Of a stretch of 30,999 bases of DNA, positions 18,764 through 26,184 are shown in pieces (within the stretch, counting starts at the first letter, position 1; the number at the start of each line of letters is the position of its first letter). Origin of the DNA: an uncultured Ruminococcus sp. Its GTDB lineage: Bacteria > Bacillota > Clostridia > Oscillospirales > Acutalibacteraceae. The notes under the pieces are model-generated. The model saw nothing but the letters and a program-made list of their open reading frames with translations. It was not told the origin of the DNA and did no database searches. The DNA lies in the NCBI GenBank assembly GCA_934476515.1, contig CAKSNZ010000025.1:1-30999 (forward strand), written 5' to 3'. The position numbers were made by a program, and so were the translations under genes.

Positions 18764-20266
18764 ATGCTTGATAATTTTTATAAAAACTTTAAAAGTGGTA
18801 CAGATATTCGTGGTGTAGCATCTGAGGGTGTTGAAGGCCAAAATGTTAACCTTACTGATGATGTTGTTAAAAAAATGGCATTTGGTTTTGTTCTATGGCT
18901 AGAAAAGGTTGCAAATAAAAAAGCAAGTGAAATGACAATTTCAGTCGGTAGAGACAGCCGTATCAGTGGTGAAAGAATTGCAAATGATGTTATAGATAGC
19001 TTTAAGAAAGCCGGTGTAAAGGTAATTTACACTAACCTATCATCAACACCATCAATGTTTATGACTACTGTTGACCTTGGTTGTGACGGTGCAGTACAGA
19101 TTACAGCATCTCACCATCCATTCAATAGAAACGGTTTAAAGTTTTTCACACCTAATGGTGGACTTGAAGCAAGTGATATTGAAGAAATTTTACAGTATGC
19201 ACAGGACGATAAAAAGCCTGAAATTACTGATAACGGTACTGTAGAAGAAATGGACTATATGTCAAGATATAGCAACCACCTATGTGATATTATTAAGAAG
19301 GGTGTTAATGCTGAGGACTATGACCACCCTCTAAAGGGCTTTAAAATCGTTGTAGATGCCGGTAACGGTGTTGGTGGATTCTATGCTGACAAGGTGCTAA
19401 AAGTTCTTGGTGCTGACACAGAAGGCTCAGTTTACCTTGATCCTGACGGAATGTTCCCTAACCATATTCCTAATCCGGAAGATAAAACTGCTATGGAGTC
19501 AATCTCTAAGGCTGTACTTGATAGCAAAGCTGACCTTGGTGTTATTTTTGACACTGACGTTGACAGAGGTGGTGCAGTAGATAGCTTTGGTAAAGAAATC
19601 AACAGAAACAGACTTGTTGCTCTTGCATCAGCTATTGCACTTGAAGGAACTGACGGTGGTACTATTGTTACTGACTCAGTTACATCATCAGGTCTAAAGG
19701 ATTTTATTGAAAATCATCTTGGTGGTAAGCATTATAGATATAGAAGAGGCTACAAGAATGTTATTGATAAGGGTATTGAGCTAAATAACAATGGTGAGTT
19801 CTGCCCATTAGCTATTGAAACATCAGGTCATGCTGCTATGAAAGAAAACTATTTTCTTGATGATGGTGCTTATCTATGTACAAAAATTATCATTAAAATG
19901 GCTCAACTTGCTAAGGAAAACAAAACAATTGATATGATGCTTAAGGACCTTAAAGAACCTGCTGAAAGCAAGGAAATTCGTTTTAAGATTACTGAAGAAG
20001 ATTTCAGAGTATGTGGTGAAAAGATTATTGCCGATCTTGAAAAGTATACTGAAAATGAACCTAATTGGATTGTTGCAGATGATAACAGAGAAGGTATTAG
20101 AGTTTCATTTGATAAAGAAAATGGTGACGGTTGGTTCTTATTAAGACTTTCTGTACATGACCCTATTATGCCACTTAACATCGAAAGCGACTCTGTTGGT
20201 GGTGTAGAGAAAATCTACAATCAGTTCTATCAGTTCCTAAAAACAACTAAAGGACTTGAATATTAA
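18764..20266 (+). CDS. Phosphomannomutase/phosphoglucomutase
   Basis: The 500-residue protein belongs to the alpha-D-phosphohexomutase superfamily, which interconverts hexose 6- and 1-phosphates through a phosphoserine. The catalytic loop is TASHHPFNRNG (residues 114-124, phosphoserine S116), the magnesium loop DTDVDR is at 263-268, and the sugar-binding loop ETSGH and a C-terminal phosphate-binding segment (DNREGIRVSF) are present. All four domains are there. Substrate preference between mannose, glucose and glucosamine phosphates cannot be read from this. Start ATG 18764 follows AAGGGG. Its stop TAA shares a base with the ATG of the acetyltransferase gene, so translation is coupled. Confidence 0.93.
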   Translation: MLDNFYKNFKSGTDIRGVASEGVEGQNVNLTDDVVKKMAFGFVLWLEKVANKKASEMTISVGRDSRISGERIANDVIDSFKKAGVKVIYTNLSSTPSMFMTTVDLGCDGAVQITASHHPFNRNGLKFFTPNGGLEASDIEEILQYAQDDKKPEITDNGTVEEMDYMSRYSNHLCDIIKKGVNAEDYDHPLKGFKIVVDAGNGVGGFYADKVLKVLGADTEGSVYLDPDGMFPNHIPNPEDKTAMESISKAVLDSKADLGVIFDTDVDRGGAVDSFGKEINRNRLVALASAIALEGTDGGTIVTDSVTSSGLKDFIENHLGGKHYRYRRGYKNVIDKGIELNNNGEFCPLAIETSGHAAMKENYFLDDGAYLCTKIIIKMAQLAKENKTIDMMLKDLKEPAESKEIRFKITEEDFRVCGEKIIADLEKYTENEPNWIVADDNREGIRVSFDKENGDGWFLLRLSVHDPIMPLNIESDSVGGVEKIYNQFYQFLKTTKGLEY

Positions 20267-20703
20267 TGAATATTCGTGTAGCAAAATCAAGTGACTTAGA
20301 CGGAATTTTACCTTTAGTGCAAAGTGTATGGACTTCAGTAAAATCTTCTCTTGACTTGTACTTGCAGTTCTCGGATATGGACAATGACTCCTCTGTAATG
20401 TTTGTTGCAGAGGAGCATAATATTTGTATAGGGTTTGCTTCAGTTGGGTTAAGGTTTGAATATGTTGAGGGGACAAAAACTGTACCTGTAGCCTACCTTG
20501 AGGGTATTGCAGTTAAGGAAGAATATTCTTCTAAAGGTGTAGGCAAAGCCCTTATAAATATGTGCGAAAAATGGGCAAAGGAACACTGTTGTACTGAATT
20601 TGCATCAGATTGTGAAGTGGATAATTTATCTAGCGAACAGTTTCATAAAGCTACAGGGTTTAAAGAAGTCAGCAGAAATATTCATTTTGTAAAACCCTTG
20701 TAG
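20266..20703 (+). CDS. GNAT acetyltransferase, AAC(6')-I type
   Basis: The 145-residue protein is a single GNAT domain. The segment from about residue 65, RFEYVEGTKTVPVAYLEGI, with the acetyl-CoA loop EEYSSKGVGKALI and then AKEHCCTEFASDCEVDN and the FHKATGFKEVSRNIHFVK end, closely follows the pattern of aminoglycoside 6'-N-acetyltransferases of the AAC(6')-Ic/Iz kind. Such enzymes acetylate the 6'-amino group of kanamycin, tobramycin or amikacin. Chromosomal relatives can instead have other physiological substrates. Start ATG 20266 overlaps the mutase stop (TAATG), and there is no separate ribosome binding site, so it is translated by coupling. There are no mobile element traces around it. 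Resistance activity is not shown by sequence alone. Confidence 0.72.
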   Translation: MNIRVAKSSDLDGILPLVQSVWTSVKSSLDLYLQFSDMDNDSSVMFVAEEHNICIGFASVGLRFEYVEGTKTVPVAYLEGIAVKEEYSSKGVGKALINMCEKWAKEHCCTEFASDCEVDNLSSEQFHKATGFKEVSRNIHFVKPL

Positions 20704-20757
20704 CCCAGTGTTTAAGCCAATGCAACCAATAGTTGCGTAATTGCAAACTAAAATATG

Positions 20758-20786
20758 TTGTGCTACCAAAGGGCAAAATGTATAAT
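20758..20786 (+). promoter_or_regulatory. Promoter of the HTH-DUF4097 gene
   Basis: TTGTGC (20758-20763), 17-base spacer, perfect TATAAT (20781-20786). Just upstream lies a small dyad GCAAC-caata-GTTGC (20722-20736), which could be a regulator site. Confidence 0.6.
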
Positions 20787-20812
20787 GAACTCATCAAAAA
20801 AGGAGGGCGTTT

Positions 20813-22699
20813 ATGAATATTGAAACGGCAAACATACTTTTGCAATATAGAAAGAAAAGTGGTCTAAGTCAGGAAGAATTAGCATCAAAAATCGGTGTTA
20901 GTAGGCAGGCTGTTAGTAAGTGGGAGAGAGCAGAGGCTTCACCTGATACTGACAACCTTATTCTATTGGCAAAGGTATATGGAGTAACTCTTGATGAACT
21001 TTTGACAGGTGACCCTGAAGAAATCTTAAACAGAAATAAGCAAGATTTAGAAGATAATAAAACTGGAGAAAATACCGAAACTGATACTGAAAAAGAAACG
21101 GAAAATAATGATACTAATGAAGAAACAAAAGCAAAAGTATCTTTTAGAAACGGTATCCATGTTGATGACGGTAAAGACAAAGTTGATATAAGTTTTAGAA
21201 ACGGTATCCATGTAGACAGTAGTGACGGTGCAAAGGTACATATTGACCGTAACGGTATAAATGTTGTTGATGAAAGTGGCAAACAAAAAGTCTATACCGA
21301 TGAAAACGGTCATATATATGGTGACAAAGATTATAAAAAGAATGGCAAGAAAAATCCTGCTATGGAGTTTCCAATTTGGTTAGTTTCAGTTGTGGCATTC
21401 TTCTTATTTGGATTCTTAGATATTTTAGGTGGTTGGGTAACTAGCTGGTTGTGGTTCTTGGTTATTCCACTGTATTACACAACGGTAAAGGCTATACAGA
21501 AAAAGAAAGTAAATATTTTCTGTTATCCGGTGTTTATTACTTGGATATACTTGGTGTTAGGTTTGTACACTAACTTGTGGCACCCAATGTGGCTATTGTT
21601 CTTAACAATTCCTTTATTCTATTATATAGCCAATATTATAGATAGAAAAAATCATCCACAAGAAGATATTAATATTGAGCAAGATGGTTATAGTGCAACA
21701 GTAACTACAGTTACACCACAAAAGGAAAGTCATATATTAAGAAATACAATTATTATTGTAGGTTCAGTTTTCTGTGTATTACTATTATTAGTTTGTTTTT
21801 CATTAGTCTTCGGAAAGAATGGTAGCTATACAAAAGTATATAGTATTGATGTACCGGTTAAAAACTCTGTTCATACCATTAATGTAGATAATTCTAGTGG
21901 TGAATTGAATTTTTACCGAAGTAAAACAAATAAAAGCTATGTTGAATATAAGTGCGAATACAAAGGATATTTTGGTAGCCTAAATAATGATGTTTCTATA
22001 GACAAAATAGATATAAAGCAAGTTGATATTGACATTAACCCTAAAAACGGTTTTGGCTTTTGCAAGCAGATAACGAATGTTTATATTTCTAAAAATTTAT
22101 TAACTGATGATAAAAATAAAATCAAAACACTTAATATTGAAAGTGGTTCAGGTTTAGTGAATATGAAACATAACCTAGGTTTTGAAGATGTATCAATAGA
22201 TTTATCTTCCGGTGAATGTAATTTTAGCAATTTGAAATGCAGACATTTAACAACTAGCGTATCAAGTGGTAATGTTAATTTGAATAATATAACCGGTACA
22301 AATGTTAAGACAGATGTTTCAAGTGGTTCTGTAGATGGCAAAAATATTACAGCCAACAGTCTAAAAACCATTTTAGGTTCCGGTGATACAAATTTACAAG
22401 GTAATTTTGATAAAACAGATCTTGAAGTATCAAGTGGTAGTGTTCAGCTGGATTGTAATGATGTTCCTAGATATTCAGATATTAATATTTCATCAGGTAG
22501 TGTTGAGTATATTATTCCTGATTCAATGATTAGAGGCTTTAACTTAGTATACGAAAAAAGTTCAGGTAGCATTGACAGCGACTTTGAAATGGATAATTCT
22601 CTAGATGGAGATAAGGGTAATGCTACTTATAAAGAAGGCAAGAATAAATTTAATGTTAAAATGTCATCCGGTTCATTAGATTTAAAAAAAGCAAAATAA
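20813..22699 (+). CDS. Membrane-anchored HTH regulator with extracytoplasmic DUF4097-like domain
   Basis: The 628-residue protein has an N-terminal XRE helix-turn-helix (residues 7-65, SQEELASKIGVSRQAVSKWE). A charged linker follows (67-105), then a repeat block with SFRNGIHVD at 110-118 and 127-135 and a variant DRNGINVVD at 146-153. About five membrane segments follow (near 186-206, 211-224, 236-254, 258-276 and 311-333), which place the C-terminus outside. Residues 340-628 carry about ten turns ending in SSG-type motifs (SSGELNF, SSGNVNL, SSGSVQL), the DUF4097 adhesin-like beta-helix pattern. The arrangement suggests one-protein signalling from the envelope to DNA. Start ATG 20813 follows AAAGGAGG. 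Target genes are unknown; self-regulation is possible. Confidence 0.85.
   Translation: MNIETANILLQYRKKSGLSQEELASKIGVSRQAVSKWERAEASPDTDNLILLAKVYGVTLDELLTGDPEEILNRNKQDLEDNKTGENTETDTEKETENNDTNEETKAKVSFRNGIHVDDGKDKVDISFRNGIHVDSSDGAKVHIDRNGINVVDESGKQKVYTDENGHIYGDKDYKKNGKKNPAMEFPIWLVSVVAFFLFGFLDILGGWVTSWLWFLVIPLYYTTVKAIQKKKVNIFCYPVFITWIYLVLGLYTNLWHPMWLLFLTIPLFYYIANIIDRKNHPQEDINIEQDGYSATVTTVTPQKESHILRNTIIIVGSVFCVLLLLVCFSLVFGKNGSYTKVYSIDVPVKNSVHTINVDNSSGELNFYRSKTNKSYVEYKCEYKGYFGSLNNDVSIDKIDIKQVDIDINPKNGFGFCKQITNVYISKNLLTDDKNKIKTLNIESGSGLVNMKHNLGFEDVSIDLSSGECNFSNLKCRHLTTSVSSGNVNLNNITGTNVKTDVSSGSVDGKNITANSLKTILGSGDTNLQGNFDKTDLEVSSGSVQLDCNDVPRYSDINISSGSVEYIIPDSMIRGFNLVYEKSSGSIDSDFEMDNSLDGDKGNATYKEGKNKFNVKMSSGSLDLKKAK
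21142..21213 (+). repeat. In-frame 51-bp duplication in the HTH-DUF4097 gene
   Basis: A 21-base segment beginning TTTTAGAAACGG is repeated exactly at 21142-21162 and 21193-21213, period 51 bases (17 codons). It encodes the SFRNGIHVD repeats in the linker. A third, diverged copy follows in protein sequence. Confidence 0.85.
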
Positions 22700-22710
22700 T
22701 TTTACGAAAA

Positions 22711-22735
22711 GGGAGTACAGTGTACTCTCTTTTTT
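22711..22735 (+). terminator. Terminator after the HTH-DUF4097 gene
   Basis: GGGAGTAC (22711-22718), loop AGT, GTACTCTC (22722-22729), then six T. The 8-bp stem has one G-T pair. Confidence 0.88.
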
Positions 22736-22744
22736 GTTTCAATA

Positions 22745-22781
22745 TAAAATAAAAAGTGGCTATCCATAATGGGTAGCCACT
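22745..22781 (-). terminator. Terminator of the mini-NrdD gene
   Basis: AGTGGCTATCC (22755-22765) pairs with GGGTAGCCACT (22771-22781), 11 bp with one G-T pair. The minus strand continues with TTTTTATTTTAT, so it ends the minus-strand gene. It is back-to-back with the plus-strand terminator at 22711. Confidence 0.88.
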
Positions 22782-22853
22782 AATTAGATAAAAGGAGAAG
22801 ATTATAAACAATTTTCTCAAGTTATATTTTAGTTTTTAGTATTGCCTATAAAA

Positions 22854-23144
22854 TTAAGCAATTTCCTCTGCTGAGCAACATTTTGTTAGGCTATGCTTAA
22901 CTCTATCGTTAACTTCAGCTCTTTTAGCGTCATTAAATCTGTCAACAGTACCTACTAGGTAACCTGTGATTCTTCTGATTCTTTCAAAAGGAACTTCGTC
23001 ATATGTGTAGTTAACATCAACATATTCACCGTCAACAGTAATATCAACTGTCTTGAAATATTTATCAGGATTTTTTTCCTTTAACTGCTGTACATATAGA
23101 TTAGCTTCTTTTTTACTCATATCGCCATTAATTGTTAGTGTCAT
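22854..23144 (-). CDS. Small protein resembling the C-terminal glycyl-radical segment of NrdD
   Basis: The 96-residue protein ends with RIRRITGYLVGTVDRFN (residues 56-71) followed by DAKRAEVNDRVKHSL, which matches the C-terminal pattern of anaerobic (class III) ribonucleotide reductase NrdD. In NrdD the glycine of R-x-x-G-Y carries the stable radical; here that would be G61. The catalytic barrel and the four-cysteine zinc motif of NrdD are absent. The first 50 residues are a short alpha/beta segment (MSKKEANLYVQQLKEKN, then VDITVDGEYVDVNYTYDEVPFER). The C-terminus has a CC pair. Start ATG 23144 is preceded by GGAGG at 8 bases; an upstream frame to 23192 lacks this. A NrdR-like box sits in the promoter. 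Function could be a spare radical domain, comparable in idea to GrcA/YfiD for pyruvate formate-lyase, or a regulator. That is inference. Confidence 0.6.
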   Translation of the reverse strand: MTLTINGDMSKKEANLYVQQLKEKNPDKYFKTVDITVDGEYVDVNYTYDEVPFERIRRITGYLVGTVDRFNDAKRAEVNDRVKHSLTKCCSAEEIA

Positions 23145-23194
23145 AACTCTTACCTCCATTATTTTGTTATTCTTCTTTTTTTGAGTGTACATCT

Positions 23195-23223
23195 ATATTA
23201 CCACTATATATTGTGGTTTTCAA
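23195..23223 (-). promoter_or_regulatory. Promoter of the mini-NrdD gene with NrdR-like box
   Basis: Minus-strand TTGAAA (23223-23218), 17-base spacer, TAATAT (23200-23195). The spacer is almost completely filled by CCACTATATATTGTGG (23201-23216), a palindrome that fits the NrdR-box consensus aCACwAtATaTwGTGt at 14 of 16 positions. NrdR represses ribonucleotide reductase genes. Only one box is evident; NrdR sites usually come as tandem pairs. Confidence 0.6.
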
Positions 23224-23300
23224 GTGCTTTTTGCAATTTTTGTGCAATATTTTGTTTACAATATAATTTCTGTATAGGCAAGAAATTTGTGTATTATCTC

Positions 23301-23334
23301 TAAAACTCTTACTACAAGGTAGTTATGTAGTAAG
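23301..23334 (-). terminator. Possible weak terminator at the end of ndoA
   Basis: CTTACTAC (23308-23315) and GTAGTAAG (23327-23334) form a perfect 8-bp stem with an 11-base loop. On the minus strand it is followed by AGTTTTAG, only four T. The stem overlaps the last codons of ndoA. Confidence 0.45.
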
Positions 23335-23682
23335 TCTGTTGTTAATACCGAATGAGATTGATAGTGCTTCATCAACTTGATTCATAGAGTTAAATTCTAC
23401 TTCTCCCATTTTTTCTCTAAGTCGCTTTTTGTCTATTGTGCGAATTTGCTCTAACAAAACTACAGAGTCCTTTGCCAGTCCACTTTTGCTACCATTTATC
23501 TCAATATGTGTTGGAAGTTTAGCCTTTTGGTGTTGGCTTGTAATTGCTGCTGCAATAACTGTCGGTGAATATTTATTGCCAACATCATTTTGTACAATAA
23601 GTACCGGTCTGACTCCTCCTTGTTCGCTGCCAACAACAGGACTTAGGTCAGCATAATATATATCTCCACGCTTAACTGTCAT
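23323..23682 (-). CDS. ndoA: mRNA interferase, MazF/NdoA (PemK) family
   Basis: The 119-residue protein is a MazF-fold endoribonuclease. [33 protein letters not shown] is the family opening, followed by [17 protein letters not shown], and [16 protein letters not shown]. The arginine of GGVRPV and the threonine of AAITSQ are the usual catalytic residues. In Bacillus, NdoA cuts mRNA at UACAU and is held in check by NdoAI, encoded just upstream. Here no antitoxin ORF can be found in the 100 bases upstream, where a lipoprotein gene ends. Start ATG follows GGGAGTG. The order nnrD, lipoprotein, ndoA resembles the Bacillus acpS-ydcC-alr-ndoAI-ndoA region with acpS, alr and the antitoxin missing. Confidence 0.92.
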   Translation of the reverse strand: MTVKRGDIYYADLSPVVGSEQGGVRPVLIVQNDVGNKYSPTVIAAAITSQHQKAKLPTHIEINGSKSGLAKDSVVLLEQIRTIDKKRLREKMGEVEFNSMNQVDEALSISFGINNRLTT

Positions 23683-23782
23683 AATTTCACTCCCAGAATT
23701 TTTCTATTAATATTGTTGCCAAAACAATTTCTTTTTATTCTTTGACATTATATATTACGGAAAAATTCACTTGGGGTTAATG

Positions 23783-24274
23783 TTAACTATTACTAACCTT
23801 TTGTGGAATTGCTTTTCCATTTACAAAGGTTATGTGAATGTTACTGTTGCTTATACTGTCAACAAACCCATTGTTGTTGACCTTTAGAACATAGTCATCA
23901 ATTTTCATTTGATAAAATTCACCCTTATCCTGTAACAGTGACTTGGAATTATCAAATTCATCAAGAACATTTTTCATTATTTTTATAGGTGCTTTATGGT
24001 TAAATTTATTTATATTATATGTACAGTTTAAACCTTGAAAAGTCATTTTTACAGAACTGTCTTTTACTTTATATGTATAGCCCTTTAGATTTTCAGGTGA
24101 AGTAATTTTCAGAGAAATATCACCGTCACTGTTCCTACAGAAGTCACCCTTTCCACTAAAGTCACCACTACTGATAAATACCTTAGCAGAAAAATAATTA
24201 TTTACTGTCATTTCTTTCTTGCAACCTGAGAAAAGAAAAATAATTGCAAAAAGAAAAAACAAACCTTTCTTCAA
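23783..24274 (-). CDS. Small secreted lipoprotein
   Basis: The 163-residue protein begins with a short basic start and hydrophobic core leading to the lipobox LFSGC, with the lipid-bearing cysteine at residue 18. The mature part is rich in beta strands (AKVFISSGDFSGKGDF, ISLKITSPENLKGYTYKV, VKMTFQGL) and recalls the YdcC/LolA-like fold, as in the Bacillus alr-ndoA region, but this is uncertain. It is expected to sit on the outer face of the membrane. The start appears to be TTG at 24274, with GGTGAT a few bases upstream; this weak start would give low expression. It follows nnrD by 66 bases on the same strand. Confidence 0.7.
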   Translation of the reverse strand: MKKGLFFLFAIIFLFSGCKKEMTVNNYFSAKVFISSGDFSGKGDFCRNSDGDISLKITSPENLKGYTYKVKDSSVKMTFQGLNCTYNINKFNHKAPIKIMKNVLDEFDNSKSLLQDKGEFYQMKIDDYVLKVNNNGFVDSISNSNIHITFVNGKAIPQKVSNS

Positions 24275-24340
24275 ATTATCACCATCCGAAATTGAAATGT
24301 TTGTTTTTACTTTCTTGATTTTTATTTGTTCTTTGTTTTA

Positions 24341-25207
24341 TTATTCTATGTTTTTAAATACTTTGTAGATGTTTTCAACAATATCACTTGGCAACATAGA
24401 GGCTTCACCAAGAACTTTCTTTGCTTCATCACCTGCACTGCCATGAATAAATACACCACAACATGCACTGTCTATTGTTGAATATCCTTGTGCAAGTAGG
24501 GAAGAGATAATCCCTGCCAAAACATCACCACTGCCACCGGTAGCCATTCCGGGATTTCCTGCATAACTAATATATGTTTCTTCACCGTTAGAAATAACTG
24601 TGTCAGCACCTTTTAGTACAGTTACAACACCGTATTCTCTGCTAAAGTCCTCTGCTACCTTTTGTGGATTAGCTGAGATTTCTTTTACCGTAAGTCCTGT
24701 CAGCCTACTCATTTCTCCGGGATGTGGTGTGATGATAATATCACAACTTTTTTCCTTTAGTAAATGTATATGATTTGCAATACAGTTTAGACCATCAGCA
24801 TCAAGTACCATAGGAATTTTACAGTTTTTCACAAGATACTGTACAAGGCTTTCTGTATCTTCATTGTGAGAAAGTCCACAACCAATAAGTAAAGCCTTTG
24901 ACTTTTCTACATTTTCATTTATAGTGTCAATATTCTTCATACCGAAAGAAGATTTGTTACCATTATCAACCGGTAAGAAAACTGCCTCCGGTACAACTTG
25001 TGCAACAATAGGGTAAACTGATTTTAATATTAAAAGTCTAAGTAGTCCAACACCTGTCCTTAAAGCCGATTTAGCAGATAAAATCTCTGCACCTGCCATA
25101 CCATAACTACCACAAATAGATAACAAAGAACCCATACTACCCTTATGGGCATTGTATGGGCGTGGTTTAATAGTATTTTTTAGGAACTGATAATTAATTT
25201 CTTTCAT
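24341..25207 (-). CDS. nnrD: ADP-dependent NAD(P)H-hydrate dehydratase
   Basis: The 288-residue protein is a ribokinase-like fold enzyme (YjeF C-terminal/CARKD family) that repairs hydrated NADH and NADPH by dehydration using ADP. Signature segments are HKGSMGSLLSICGSYGMAGA near the N-terminus, DADGLN in the middle, TPHPGEMSRL, and GNPGMATGGSGDVLAGI towards the C-terminus with the catalytic aspartate. The N-terminal epimerase domain (NnrE) found fused in many bacteria is absent. Start ATG follows GGAGCAAG. It is the second gene of a minus-strand set, 21 bases after the membrane protein gene. Confidence 0.93.
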   Translation of the reverse strand: MKEINYQFLKNTIKPRPYNAHKGSMGSLLSICGSYGMAGAEILSAKSALRTGVGLLRLLILKSVYPIVAQVVPEAVFLPVDNGNKSSFGMKNIDTINENVEKSKALLIGCGLSHNEDTESLVQYLVKNCKIPMVLDADGLNCIANHIHLLKEKSCDIIITPHPGEMSRLTGLTVKEISANPQKVAEDFSREYGVVTVLKGADTVISNGEETYISYAGNPGMATGGSGDVLAGIISSLLAQGYSTIDSACCGVFIHGSAGDEAKKVLGEASMLPSDIVENIYKVFKNIE

Positions 25208-25228
25208 AATCTTGCTCCATAATAAAAA

Positions 25229-25771
25229 TTACTGTACATTTCTAAGTAACTTAACAACCTGAATTTGAATACTTGGGTTTAGCTTTGGTCGCATACCCTC
25301 AAGAATAGTGTTGTTAGGTTTCATAACTACTGCAAGGTTGCCTCTTGCTTCATTATAAAATGTAAATGCATAAACATCATCATCATTAACATCATCAACT
25401 GCAATAAAATACTTGTTGATTTTCTTGCCGGTATATTTTTCGTTAAACTTAACCATTTCTTTGATTTCGTCAATACGAATTCTGACAATCTTTTTTCTTC
25501 TTCTTTTAGCAATAATCTTGTCAACATTAAGAGTATTGTCAACTACTGAATACTCATATTCAATTTTCTGATAATTAATAAGCAAAATTGCAGTTGGCAC
25601 TAAAGCAAGAAGTAGGAAAAATCCTATGTAAATAAAGTATGCAGTAATAACATAAGCAAGGCTAATGCATACTGCCGGAATAATTAGTGAAAGTAAAATA
25701 TATACTACTGCTAAAACATTGTCCTTAGCTTTTCTTTTTCTCTTAACAACCTGTTCGCAAAACCCGTCCAT
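25229..25771 (-). CDS. Membrane protein with two N-terminal TM helices and a PH-like cytoplasmic domain
   Basis: The 180-residue protein has a short basic N-terminus (VVKRKRKAKDN), two close hydrophobic segments (about residues 19-41 and 44-66) and a soluble C-terminal part of about 110 residues rich in beta strands, with a very basic stretch AKRRRKKIVRIRI. This looks like the small clostridial membrane-protein group with a PH-like domain (DUF6106-type, from memory). No enzymatic motif is seen. Start ATG follows AAAGGAGAG. It is the first gene of the minus-strand operon with nnrD. Confidence 0.6.
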   Translation of the reverse strand: MDGFCEQVVKRKRKAKDNVLAVVYILLSLIIPAVCISLAYVITAYFIYIGFFLLLALVPTAILLINYQKIEYEYSVVDNTLNVDKIIAKRRRKKIVRIRIDEIKEMVKFNEKYTGKKINKYFIAVDDVNDDDVYAFTFYNEARGNLAVVMKPNNTILEGMRPKLNPSIQIQVVKLLRNVQ

Positions 25772-25795
25772 TTATATCTCTCCTTTGTTAATAGA

Positions 25796-25824
25796 ATGAT
25801 AACATAAATAATAAAAAAATACAA
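25796..25824 (-). promoter_or_regulatory. Candidate promoter of the nnrD operon
   Basis: Minus-strand TTGTAT (25824-25819), 17-base spacer, TATCAT (25801-25796), 25 bases before the first start codon. Confidence 0.4.
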
Positions 25825-25868
25825 CAAAATAATTACAAATACTTGCATTACACATTGATAAATGTTAA

Positions 25869-25874
25869 TATAAT
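25869..25874 (+). promoter_or_regulatory. -10 element of the pheST operon promoter
   Basis: A perfect TATAAT (25869-25874) lies about 20 bases before the T-box conserved 5' segment. No good -35 is found at 16-18 bases (CATTAC at 25846). Confidence 0.5.
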
Positions 25875-25889
25875 AGAGATATGTAACAC

Positions 25890-26172
25890 TATGACGAAGA
25901 AAGTAGTGACTAAAGAAATAATCAAAGAGATTTTTGCCTTGGCTGAAAGCAGAAAATTATTTTTAGTTATGAAGTTCCCTTCTGAGTGGCAACACTGAAC
26001 AAAATTCCGGTTTTTATAAACTGTTACGAAAAAATACAATCCAGTTTTTACAGTAGGTGTTGACGGTAGTCACCGTTATATGACAACAGAGTGTTTGCTC
26101 AGTGCAAAAATGTGGGTGGTACCACGGATTTAATTATTCGTCCCAGAGGTTTTCTCTGGGACTTTATTTTTT
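25890..26172 (+). ncRNA. T-box leader controlling pheST
   Basis: The conserved T-box landmarks appear in order: GACGAAGAAAGTAG at the base of stem I (25893 on), AGAGA, GAGTGGCAACACTGAAC (25984 on), and the T-box core GGGTGGTACCACGG (26114-26127). A terminator follows: GTCCCAGAG (26140-26148) pairing with CTCTGGGAC (26154-26162) then a T-rich run. A TTC triplet at 25975-25977, at the expected distance before GAGTGG, is the likely specifier and matches tRNA-Phe. Uncharged tRNA-Phe should stabilise the antiterminator and switch on pheST. Confidence 0.96.
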
Positions 26173-26184
26173 ATGGAGGTAAAA

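Noticed and set aside
21142..21213. CRISPR-like repeat
   Set aside because: The two copies are in frame inside a coding gene and encode a protein repeat; there are no spacers or further copies.
20869..21282. 137-codon ORF antisense to the HTH-DUF4097 gene
   Set aside because: Low-complexity shadow of the acidic linker and repeats, no ribosome binding site.
25848..26039. Minus-strand ORF across the T-box leader
   Set aside because: It lies entirely within the pheST T-box and has no independent support.
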